DNA of 64,000 nucleotides from Picocystis sp. L7. Its lineage: Eukaryota > Chlorophyta > Picocystophyceae > Picocystales > Picocystaceae. The stretch's first letter is position 1; the number at the start of each line of letters is the position of its first letter. Shown piece after piece: positions 51,845 through 60,440 of the stretch. The notes under the pieces are model-generated. The model saw only the letters and a list, made by a program, of their open reading frames with translations. It made no database searches and had not been told where the DNA came from. The position numbers were made by a program, and so were the translations under genes. The stretch lies in the NCBI GenBank assembly GCA_020975725.1, contig QXJR01000003.1:310001-374000 (forward strand). The letters are read 5' to 3'.

Positions 51845-52768
51845 CTATTGCTGAAAGTGCATGTGGTTGGGATCCATCTGATTGAATGCTCCAGAGAAAG
51901 AGCTATGCAGCTGCGCAGCTAGTTGGCTGAACTGCAATGGCAGGGTTCCCATCTCCCCGCTAAACGTCGGGACCAACAAGTGCGGAGCGGTGTTTTGCAC
52001 CCCCAAATTCAACCGTTCTCCCCAATCCGCGGGCCCGTAACCTTGGGTTGGTGTGGGAGGCCTTCCCAGTCCCAACCTGATGTTCTCGCAACTCTCTGCT
52101 GATGGCAAGTAAGAGTTGGCAATCTCCAGAGCAGTGTGTTGCATGTCAGCCTGTTGAAACATGGGGTGTGCTTGGAGCATGTGACTAGCTAGAGTGAAGG
52201 AAGGGGTGCTTGGGGTTGCGCTTGCATCCATTCCATCCCTCTGGAACGCAGCAAAAGTCAAAGGTGGCAAAGGCTGCTGCTCCGGGGCGGAGGTGGGCGT
52301 TGCCTTGGTGGCAATGGGCCTCGTTGGGGTCTGGGCCTGCATTTCCTTCGTCCTTTTCGAGTCACTGTTGCCAGCCAGAGGAGGAGCCGCTCGTTTCGTT
52401 CCAGCATTGGTAGAACCATTCGCCTTGGAAACGCCCATCTTCCGCCTCTGGTTGTGCTTCGACAGGGTTTTTTTGCAGCTTTTCAGCTTCCCTTCGAATT
52501 CTTCCAGGACGTGTAGCTTGCTGCACTGCTGGCAGAACCTCATCTTCCTTCCCTCGATCTCCACCTCCACTGCCTTTGCATGTCCAGGGCACACCTTGTG
52601 CCTCGCGTGGTACGCAGATGTGATGCTTGCGTCGCAGCCTGGCACCTGGCACTTGGCCTCTCGACGTCCGCCTTTGGAAGCAGCTTCGGCCGCCATTTTC
52701 ATGGCCCGGGCGTGGTGGGCCATGGAGGCGGCTGCCTCCCCTTTCGGCTCCGGATCCGAAGGTAGCAT
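51845..52768 (-). CDS. SBP-box (SPL-type) transcription factor
   Basis: 307 aa from ATG at 52768 (MLPSDPEPKGEAAASM). The SBP domain lies at ~38-112. Its first zinc site is C-x4-C (CQVPGC) with the later VCPGHA. Its second is CQQCSKLH...C (FCQQCSKLHVLEEFEGKL). These are followed by the bipartite nuclear signal KKTLSKHNQRRK. SBP proteins bind GTAC-core sites in DNA and are confined to green plants and algae, so this gene is good lineage evidence. The remaining ~195 residues are Gln/Pro/Ser/Thr-rich, typical of an activation region. The frame stays open upstream into a 26-bp repeat array, but that part is not a protein domain. Confidence 0.92.
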   Translation of the reverse strand: MLPSDPEPKGEAAASMAHHARAMKMAAEAASKGGRREAKCQVPGCDASITSAYHARHKVCPGHAKAVEVEIEGRKMRFCQQCSKLHVLEEFEGKLKSCKKTLSKHNQRRKMGVSKANGSTNAGTKRAAPPLAGNSDSKRTKEMQAQTPTRPIATKATPTSAPEQQPLPPLTFAAFQRDGMDASATPSTPSFTLASHMLQAHPMFQQADMQHTALEIANSYLPSAESCENIRLGLGRPPTPTQGYGPADWGERLNLGVQNTAPHLLVPTFSGEMGTLPLQFSQLAAQLHSSFSGAFNQMDPNHMHFQQ

Positions 52769-52967
52769 GGTAGGCGCGTGACCTTCAACAGATGCGGAGA
52801 GCACGCGCCGAGCGCAGCACGAAAGGCGTCGATGTGCGCCACACACGAGGTGTGGTCTCACGTGTGCACTTGAACACGAATTCGTCCGTATACGGTCCAA
52901 GGCCCCCTCGAACCTCATACGGTGATTTCGAACGTAGGTACGGGGAAGGATCAGGAAGGTGGGGAAG
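52769..52967. promoter_or_regulatory. Proximal promoter of the SBP-box gene
   Basis: About 200 bp between the SBP start codon and the minisatellite. No TATA box is obvious. Confidence 0.3.
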
Positions 52968-53175
52968 CCAGGTCCGGAATTCCCGGACAAAACCCAGGTC
53001 CGGAATTCCCGGACAAAACCCAGGTCCGGAATTCCCGGACAAAATCCAGGTCCGGAATTCCCGGACAAAATCCAGGTCCGGAATTCCCGGACAAAACCCA
53101 GGTCCGGAATTCCCGGACTAAACCCAGGTCCGGAATTCCCGGACAAAACCCAGGTCCGGAATTCCAGGACAAGTG
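52968..53175. repeat. 26-bp palindromic minisatellite, about 8 copies
   Basis: Eight tandem units of about 26 bp, each with GTCCGG-AATTC-CCGGAC (6-bp perfect arms, 5-bp centre) and a linker AAAACCCAG or AAAATCCAG. Units differ at one or two linker positions, and the last copy is diverged. Each unit has two CpG sites and an EcoRI-type GAATTC core. It lies about 200 bp upstream of the SBP gene. Confidence 0.92.
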
Positions 53176-53705
53176 GTAGGTCCGGACTGGGCGCGTGGTT
53201 TCGTGGATAACCAAAGGAATGGAAGGAAAGCGCTTGTTCGGTTGGTATTCGGGGAAAAGGTTTGTGATCGACCTTTCTTCAGGAGAAGAGGTTGGGTGTG
53301 TGGAGGCCCGTGGTGGTTTAGACGTCTACCAGTTGGGTGGCTCCATGTATCCTGATGGAGTAGAAGGCGTAGATGGAGGCAAGCCATGCCAATGCCTTCA
53401 TTAATAGCTGTGGGCATAGTGGTAGCGTAAACGTTTCTCTCGAGCCATTGGGTTCATTAGGAGAGCGTTGTAGTCTTGCAACGGATGTTCGGCGAAGCAT
53501 AAGCACCCCAACGTTTCTTGATTGCATGGGGTCGGATGGGTCACAACCTGTGGATATCTCTTCTCAATGCTACATTGCGCGGAGCATCTGTGGAGCAACC
53601 CCTACACATCCGAATAACGGCTGTAAAACCCTTATGCGCTGGATTCGTGAACATGGCCGATCCAACATGCAGCAAGAGGAAGCTTGCTTTGCGAACACGG
53701 TATCT
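53176..53705. other. Unannotated stretch between two tandem arrays
   Basis: Frames overlap on both strands and no family is recognised. Nothing else is seen. Confidence 0.3.
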
Positions 53706-54488
53706 CTCCTGGCCTCCCTTCGTCGCTCCAGGTGCGGGATGTCGACGACCCACCAGCAGGGTGACCATTTCGTCGTTTCGACTTGGATGGCGCTGAATTT
53801 TCGCGTGCGTCCCTCTATGATCCATCCAACGAAGGTGGCAGGGTCAAGTTGTCCCGTTCGCATCGCTTTCGATACCGACTCGAGGCCCCTCCTGGCCTCC
53901 CTTCGTCGCTCCAGGTGCGGGATGTCGACGACCCACCAGCAGGGTGACCATTTCGTCGTTTCGACTTGGATGGCGCTGAATTTTCGCGTGCGTCCCTCTA
54001 TGATCCATCCAACCAAGGTGGGAGGGTCAAGTTGTCCCGTTCGCATCGCTTTCGATACCGACTCGAGGCCCCTCCTGGCCTCCCTTCGTCGCTCCAGGTG
54101 CGGGATGTCGACGACCCACCAGCAGGGTGACCATTTCGTCGTTTCGACTTGGATGGCGCTGAATTTTCGCGTGCGTCCCTCTATGATCCATCCAACGAAG
54201 GTGGCAGGGTCAAGTTGTCCCGTTCGCATCGCTTTCGATACCGACTCGAGGCCCCTCCTGGCCTCCCTTCGTCGCTCCAGGTGCGGGATGTCGACGACCC
54301 ACCAGCAGGGTGACCATTTCGTCGTTTCGACTTGGATGGCGCTGAATTTTCGCGTGCGTCCCTCTATGATCCATCCAACCAAGGTGGGAGGGTCAAGTTG
54401 TCCCGTTCGCATCGCTTTCGATACCGACTCGAGGTCCCTCCTGGTCCTCCCTTCGTCGCTCCAGGTGCGGGATGTCGACGACCCACCT
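53706..54488. repeat. 183-bp tandem array, four copies and a partial fifth
   Basis: Units begin at 53706, 53889, 54072, 54255 and 54438. Copies 1 and 3 share variants (AACGAAGGTGGCAGG), and copies 2 and 4 share others (AACCAAGGTGGGAGG), so the order is ABAB. The period is a multiple of three, which keeps frames open on both strands. A degraded copy seems to continue to about 54680. Confidence 0.92.
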
Positions 54489-55147
54489 GCCCTCCTTCAA
54501 TTCTCTCGCGACCGCTCCAACGACGCTAAATTTTTGCATCCACCCGTTTTCGATCACGTAGAATCCAGTGGTAGCGTTCGTTTGGCTCGTCGCATCGCCA
54601 GTCGAAGCGTACGCGATGCCTGCTGGTCGCTCCATCGGATGTTTCGCCGACGAGGGACCAGGAGTCCACCGAAACCGGTCGAACGGGCGAGGCGGGGACG
54701 AATATCGCTTCGAAACACGCTTTTGTATTACAAAGAAGAGATTCCGACGTTCGAAGCCCGAAAAACGATCGTTCGTATGTTCCTTCGATCCCGTCGGTCG
54801 CGGTCGGGCCGACCTCCGTGGCGTCGGCCGTCCGTGGCCCTGCGTCGCATTGGTCGTACGCGGTGCCACGGGCGCGCGAAACGCTCCGCACGCACGCGTC
54901 GACCCCCCACGGAGGAGGATCGACGGCGCGTGCGCGTCGCGCGCGTCCGTGGGACCGCGTCTGTCGGTGTCGCGTTTGCGCGCAGGTTCGGTCGCGCTAC
55001 CAGTACCGCCTCTCCCCCCTGTCCCTCTCGCGATCGCGAATGCCCCCCCTGGCCCCCTCAAACCCCCCACCCCGACCCCCGACCCCCTGTACCCCCCTTT
55101 CCCCCCCTGCGCCTCACTCCCCCCCCCCCACACAACCAGGCGCGCCC
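54489..55147. other. GC-rich low-complexity DNA
   Basis: Contains a diverged remnant of the 183-bp unit, then Arg-codon-like GC-rich DNA, then an extreme C-rich tract at about 55010-55140. No gene is supported. Confidence 0.5.
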
Positions 55148-55470
55148 GACGGGGTGGGATGCGCCCCCACGCGCGATGGCGATGGAGAGGCCCCGCCGAC
55201 GCCCCCACCCCGCTCCCCGACCGAAACGACGCCCACGAACGAGGTCCCGGGGTGATGGCGGGTTCCGCGCCCCCCCACCCGAATCCCCCACGCCCGAAAA
55301 AAAAAAGGAACGAACGAAGGACGGGGAGCTGCCCCACGAGAAGCGTAAGAAAAAAAGGGGGGCACGGACGATTTCAAAAAGGGGGGCAAGCATCTACTTT
55401 GCGCAACTCAGCTTAGCTCGACCTCCAGCAACTACTTTGCGCAACTCAGCTTAGCTCGAACCGTTTTGCG
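55148..55470. repeat. Dispersed repeat, copy A
   Basis: About 320 bp, very similar to 57231-57547 (a few substitutions and 1-bp length differences). It ends with two tandem copies of a ~38-bp unit containing CTTTGCGCAACTCAGCTTAG. The last bases CGAACCGTTTTG are shared by both copies. Confidence 0.9.
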
Positions 55471-55482
55471 AGCCTGTTTTTG

Positions 55483-55544
55483 AAACCCTAAACCTTAATT
55501 GGTCCCACGCGCATCGCAAAAATCCTCTTCCTAAACCCTAAACC
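55483..55544. repeat. Two short telomere-like (CCCTAAA) motifs
   Basis: AAACCCTAAACC at 55483-55494 and CCTAAACCCTAAACC at 55530-55544. They match the plant-type telomere repeat but are under two units each. They may also be telo-box type promoter motifs. Confidence 0.5.
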
Positions 55545-56359
55545 ACAAAGACATCATCCGCGCCAAATTGCCTCGATTCATCAAATAAATTGTTTTGCAC
55601 GAAAGCCTCCACATCAACTCTAGTACCTCGGCATCCAACCTTCTTCCGTTGGTGTGTCAAGAAGTTCCGCACCTTTTTCTTGGTGACCCCTTCAAAATCA
55701 AAGCCACATGATTCAAGTTGTTGCATTATTTTGGGGATGAGCATGTCACTGTCCAAATACTTCGTCAATTCTACTTGCAACTTCCGTGGAAGTGGTTGCT
55801 TCTTCCATTCTGGATGAGGAATGCGTTGTTCATGGTCATGTTCTACCTTTTGAAGCAAGCAAAGATATCCCAATTCCCTTCTAATAAGCATGACCTCCGC
55901 TTTGCATCCGCAATTTTTGGAGGCATTGCATGACCACCGCCGGAGCAGAAGACAATTGTCTTGGGTTTATCGAAGAAGTTTGCTCTTCTTCTTCCCTTTC
56001 GAGGTCTTCTTCACCCACACTCCAACCTTATCAGGTTGTGTTTCAGAAAGTGCATTACCGAGCCATTCTTCTTCATGAGTGGAAAGGCTAGTGCATCCTT
56101 TTGCTTGTTCTATCAAACATTCACTCTGCAAGAGCCAATCTTTGAACTCTAAACAACCATGGCTAGGTAATTCTGGGTTGCGGAGTCCACTACGAATCGC
56201 TTGTGGACTTGTTGACATGCTTCCGCTCTTGTGCCCTTCGAAGTTCGTCGCTCTCACCCTCGCAGCGTGTTCAGTGACCCAAGCAGCACGACAGATTTCT
56301 TCTGAGGCACCCTCTCCAAGCCCCCCAGTACTGCCAGGTGGGGTGGGTTTGAACGACAT
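55538..56359 (-). pseudogene. Possible DNA-transposon (MULE/ZSWIM-like) relic or unknown gene
   Basis: Two minus-strand frames, 56359-55967 and 55891-55538, lie in tandem. The second reads VEHDHEQRIPH, LPRKLQVELTKYLDSD and KKKVRNFLTHQRKKVG, which recalls the pre-catalytic helical part of MULE or ZSWIM transposases (a His-rich site followed by helices with an I-x-x-x-L pattern). The first reads LEFKDWLLQSECLIEQ and a Lys-rich end. A stop separates them, so either an intron or decay is present. No catalytic DDE or SWIM finger is visible. Alternatively it is an unrelated small gene. Confidence 0.25.
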
Positions 56360-57230
56360 TTTGGCGCCAAGAGGCCCACACCCCTGACACTAGAGGAATG
56401 CCCTTGCAAGCCTTCCGAGACATTGCCCATGCATTTCGACGGCAACCTGCACAAGTCGTCGTCGAGATGCATAGCATTCCATCCACTGTGTTTCTTCCCG
56501 TGCCCATGGTCGCCTTGCCGTTCCAGAGATCCCCCTCTCCCGTCGTCACGTCCTGTTCCGGTTCGTGTATGCCTTCGTCGATGGCATGTGTCGACCTATT
56601 GGTTCGACACCGACGCGTCTTGGTGGCGGTCGTCCCCTCGTCTTCCGTTTCGTCCCCTACGCTCGTCTACCCTCTCCCATCATGGTTCCACGCGCCGTCC
56701 CCGGTCCTCGTCCATCCACCACGGAAGACATCCTTTCAGCCCCAGTTGTCCCCCGTGGTGGCTGGATTCTTCCCTGTTTCGTGCCCTGGCAAGATCCGCC
56801 TTTTGACCTTGCCAGGTTTTTCGCTCCTTTCCTTACGCCTTCTTCCTCCTCCTTCGTTCCTCTCGGCCTTTCCAGGCGTCTCGCACGATGTGTCGTGTGC
56901 CCTGGTCTTCCCTCGTGGACGTCCGTCCATGGCGCACGACACACCGCACGCGTTCGTCCGATCTTGCATCTTTCTGGCGTCGGATGTCGGCCGAAGTTTC
57001 CCGGATCCCTGCCCAGCCCCTGTGTCCCCCTCGGAGTGTCGATCCTTTCCCTCCCTTCCTCGGACCCGCGGGCCAGGAGGGGGGTCCATTTCCAGTCGGT
57101 CGAACCCGTCCCTGCTGTAAACATGAGAGAAGTTTATCCAAAAGGGGGGGGGTCGAAATTCAGCACCGGGGGGGGTCAAAATTAAGCCACAACCCACCCA
57201 CCCCCCACCCCCACGCGCGCGCGCGCGCGA
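56360..57230. other. GC-rich DNA without supported gene
   Basis: Pro/Ser/Arg-type frames are open on several strands at once because of base composition. G-rich runs occur at about 57140-57175, and a (CG)n run at about 57215-57231. Confidence 0.5.
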
Positions 57231-57547
57231 CGGGATGGGATGCGCCCCACGCGCGATGGCGATGGAGGGGCCCCGCCGACGCCCCCACCCCGCTCCCCGA
57301 CCGAAAGGACGCCCACGAACGAGGTCCCGGGGCGATGGCGGGTTCCGCGCCCCCCAACCCGAATCCCCCACGCCCGAAAAAAAAAGGAACGGACGAAGGA
57401 CGGGGGAGCTGCCCCACGAGAAGCGGAAGAAAAAAAGGGGGGCACGGACGATTTCAAAAAGGGGGGCAAGCATCTACTTTGCGCAACTCAGCTTAGCTCG
57501 ACCTCCAGCAACTACTTTGCGCAACTCAGCTTAGCTCGAACCGTTTT
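57231..57547. repeat. Dispersed repeat, copy B
   Basis: Second copy of the repeat at 55148-55470, same orientation, including both 38-bp terminal units. Similarity seems to resume weakly beyond it (GCAGTCGCAAAAGGCCTCTAC against GCATCGCAAAAATCCTCTTC in copy A). Confidence 0.9.
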
Positions 57548-57619
57548 GGAGCGGAAATCTTCAATACCTAATACCTAAGGGTACCCAATCGCAGTCGCAA
57601 AAGGCCTCTACCTAAACTC

Positions 57620-57814
57620 ATGTTGGCCATGCAAACGGAGGTACCCCTTGGTGAGTGGAAGAACTGGGCAACGTTCGAGCAGTACGAAGCCATGTTCGAC
57701 AGCATCCAACACCACTTCAGGTTCGACAGCTCGTCCAGCCTCAAACGTCGCCATGGCGAACTCAGCTGGGATACCATCTTGCGCCTCAAGTACAAAATAC
57801 AGCGGTCGGCGTAA
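57620..57814 (+). pseudogene. Possible transposase N-terminal fragment
   Basis: A 64-codon frame: MQTEVPLGEWKNWATFEQYE, FDSIQHHFRFDSSSSLKRRH and TILRLKYKIQRSA. The W-x-x-F-x-x-F layout followed by a Lys/Tyr strand recalls the N-terminal part of ZSWIM3/FAR1-type transposase relatives. It is too short to be sure, and no downstream catalytic part is visible. Confidence 0.25.
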
Positions 57815-58652
57815 TGTCGACACGCCTGCCACACACTTTCTTGCTCGTCCGGTTCGATCGCACGCATTTCGGCCGCTCGGGAGGCACGTGCGAGGAAGCT
57901 GCACGTGCATCCTCAGTGGTCGCACTCCCCAGCGTCCCTTCAGCGTCCCTCCAGGTTCTTTCGCACCAGCTCCGCCGTCCGTGCCGCCCACCATCCCTCC
58001 CGCATGGTCCTATTCCGTTTCAGCCACGCGCCGTCGACAGCCGCGCCGCGCAGGTCTCGGCTGTCGACGGCGCTTGCCTTCCTGTCGCCCATGCAGGCGT
58101 CCGTCTGCAACCTTGGCCACGATCGATCCAAGGTCATCGACCATCACATTAGAAGGACAGGATGCGTATTTTTACCGGATATTCCCTTCCGAACGAGGTG
58201 GGTCAAAAGACCTTTCGAACGGATGGGTTCTTGGGTTCAGACCCGGAATATATCTGCCAGGGATTTGAGAGGGGTGATTCTGGGGTGACGAAATTCCGCG
58301 AAGAGGGGTTCCCTTCCTATGGAGAAGAAACTCCATGGTTCAGGGGTGTGGATGAGCCTACCGTACACACCAGTCCGACACTTGTGTTTCCGTGTATCGC
58401 GTGACACCACCTCGCCATCGCAACTGGAGACTTATCGTCTACTGCACAAGTGCTTCCGATCCACCAGAGGGGCACTAGGCAGAGTTTCGCCGCTCGCATC
58501 CAGGACACGTAGGAAGCGGTGCCCCTGGGCAGGTATTCCAGGTTCCAAGAACGCGCTCTCCTTCGCACCATTTCGAGTTCGCACAAGGGAAAGCGGACGA
58601 GGCCGAGATCAACCCGCAGGCCCTTTGAAGCGGCCAAGTCTGGTTAGAGAGG
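57815..58652. other. Upstream region of the FAD oxidoreductase gene
   Basis: No supported gene; frames overlap on both strands. Confidence 0.35.
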
Positions 58653-60440
58653 GTGATGAAGACTGGATTGGCTTCCCAGAATTGGGTCTCTGGACCTCCA
58701 TGCAAGCACCCAACTAGGCGTCGACGTGTTCGTCCAAGGACTCTGGCCTTGGCCACCGTGCAGCCCCTTCCCGAACGGACCGAAAAGGCGTTGAAGAAGT
58801 GCGAGGACGCGCAAGGAGGTGGTGCTGGAGCAGGAAATACAGAGCGTGCTCTGCGTGCAGCTGATGCAGCGTGGGCACGAATGAGGAGTGATAGAGAGGT
58901 CACGATGGAACCTTTCGCCTTTCGAAGAGACGGGAAGGCAGGTAGAACAACGGGTCTGTACGATGTGGCAATATGTGGAGGCACGCTGGGCGTGTTCTTG
59001 GCCGCCTCGCTACAAAGGAAGGGTTGCAAAGTGGTTCTGGTGGAGCGCATGCGGGTGGTTGGAAGGGACCAAGAATGGAACATCAGCCGTGCAGAGCTGC
59101 AAGAGCTTGTCCGGTGTGGTGTGCTGGGGAAAGACCAATTAGAGGATGCAGTGGCGATCGAGTTCAATCCTGTCAGATGTTCTTTCCATGGCACGGGGCA
59201 AGAAACGCTAATCGAAGATGTTCTCAACCTTGGCGTGTCCCCGAAAAAGCTGGTGGAAGCAGCGAAGCAATCTTTTGTGCAAGCCGGGGGGGTGGTGCTG
59301 GAGAACACAGCACTGAGTGGCGTGGAAGTTTTTGACGATTGTGCCAGGTTGAATGTTGGGGGAGGGGAAGAGAGGAACGGATCTCTGAATCTTGATGCAG
59401 AGCCTATCCATGCCCGGCTTGTGCTTGATTGCATGGGCAATGCCAGCCCCATCGCCCGTCAAATGCGGAAGGGAAAGAAGCCAGATGGAGTTTGTCTTGT
59501 GGTTGGCACCAATGCTCGAGGCTTTGCGCAGTCTGCCAACAAGTCTGCAGATTTCATTGTCACGAACGATGATATTCAAGGGGAAGAAATGGGATGCATG
59601 CCGCGTGTGCAGTACTTTTGGGAGGCATTTCCAGCAGGGAGCGGTCCAACAGATCGCACCACATACATGTTCACATATGTGGATGCAGACCAGAGTCGCT
59701 CGAGCTTAGTAGACATGTTAGAGGATTACTGGAAACTCATGCCTGTCTACCAAGGGATTGATCTTAATGATCTCGAGATCAACCGTGTGCTGTTCGGCTG
59801 CTTCCCTACTTACCGAAACAGTCCTCTGCGCCCTGGGATGGATCGGCTGTTGCAAGTAGGGGATGCATCTGGGATCCAGTCCCCTCTTTCGTTCGGTGGA
59901 TTTGGGGCTCTGACGAGGCATTTGGGACGGCTCTCTTCAGCAGTGGTTGAGGCCCTTGAGGCCGACTGTATCTCTAAGGAAGAATTGAGTTTGGCAAGTC
60001 CTTACCTTCCTAATCTTTCGGCAGTTTGGTTGTTTCAGCATGCGATGAGTGTTCGTGCCAGGGGGAAAATGCCGCCTTCCAATTTCATAAATAAGCTTCT
60101 TGCAACCAACTTTAAAGTCATGGAAAGGCTAGGAGACAGCGTCCTGCGTCCTTTCAATCAAGACGTTGTACAGTTTGTACCCCTTACGTTAACCTTGGGA
60201 GGGATGATGGTCACAGAACCATTCTTCATCCCAGTACTCCTATCACAGCTGGGTGTAAAACCGATTGCGCAATGGTTTGTGCACTACCTAGCACTTGCGT
60301 TATACACAGTCCTGTACATTTTTATCAGTCCTGGCTTGTATCTTGTATGCAAGAGAAGTGGCAGTGCAAAGCTGCGTTACAGACTGGGACGTGTGTTGGA
60401 TGCACTTCAGTACGGAAGCGGTTTGGACTACAAAGCATAA
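58653..60440 (+). CDS. FAD-dependent oxidoreductase, lycopene-cyclase-like, probably plastid
   Basis: 595 aa. The first ~95 residues are Arg/Pro/Ala-rich and fit a plastid transit peptide. A FAD-binding Rossmann segment follows near 103 (YDVAICGGTLGVFLAASLQR, then KVVLVER). The motif EWNISRAELQELVRCGVL comes next, then LVLDCMGNASPIARQMR, and the second FAD motif near 400 (LLQVGDASGIQSPLSFGGFG). The C-terminus has two hydrophobic segments (PLTLTLGGMMVTEPFFIPVL, FVHYLALALYTVLYIFI). The layout matches the plant/cyanobacterial flavoprotein group related to lycopene cyclases, but it is not a typical beta- or epsilon-cyclase, so the substrate is unknown. The exact start is uncertain because several ATGs lie in the leader. 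Confidence 0.8.
   Translation: MMKTGLASQNWVSGPPCKHPTRRRRVRPRTLALATVQPLPERTEKALKKCEDAQGGGAGAGNTERALRAADAAWARMRSDREVTMEPFAFRRDGKAGRTTGLYDVAICGGTLGVFLAASLQRKGCKVVLVERMRVVGRDQEWNISRAELQELVRCGVLGKDQLEDAVAIEFNPVRCSFHGTGQETLIEDVLNLGVSPKKLVEAAKQSFVQAGGVVLENTALSGVEVFDDCARLNVGGGEERNGSLNLDAEPIHARLVLDCMGNASPIARQMRKGKKPDGVCLVVGTNARGFAQSANKSADFIVTNDDIQGEEMGCMPRVQYFWEAFPAGSGPTDRTTYMFTYVDADQSRSSLVDMLEDYWKLMPVYQGIDLNDLEINRVLFGCFPTYRNSPLRPGMDRLLQVGDASGIQSPLSFGGFGALTRHLGRLSSAVVEALEADCISKEELSLASPYLPNLSAVWLFQHAMSVRARGKMPPSNFINKLLATNFKVMERLGDSVLRPFNQDVVQFVPLTLTLGGMMVTEPFFIPVLLSQLGVKPIAQWFVHYLALALYTVLYIFISPGLYLVCKRSGSAKLRYRLGRVLDALQYGSGLDYKA

Noticed and set aside
52769-53146. N-terminal extension of the SBP-box protein into the minisatellite
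   Set aside because: The translation there is a repeated low-complexity string (SGNSGPGF and similar). The ATG at 52768 gives a normal SBP protein.
52968-53175. CRISPR array
   Set aside because: Units are contiguous at 26 bp with no unique spacers, and the genome is eukaryotic with spliced genes.
53373-55454. A 693-codon plus-strand open frame as a large gene
   Set aside because: It runs through the 183-bp array and GC-rich low-complexity DNA. Its length comes from the repeat period being a multiple of three and a lack of AT-rich stops, not from a protein domain.
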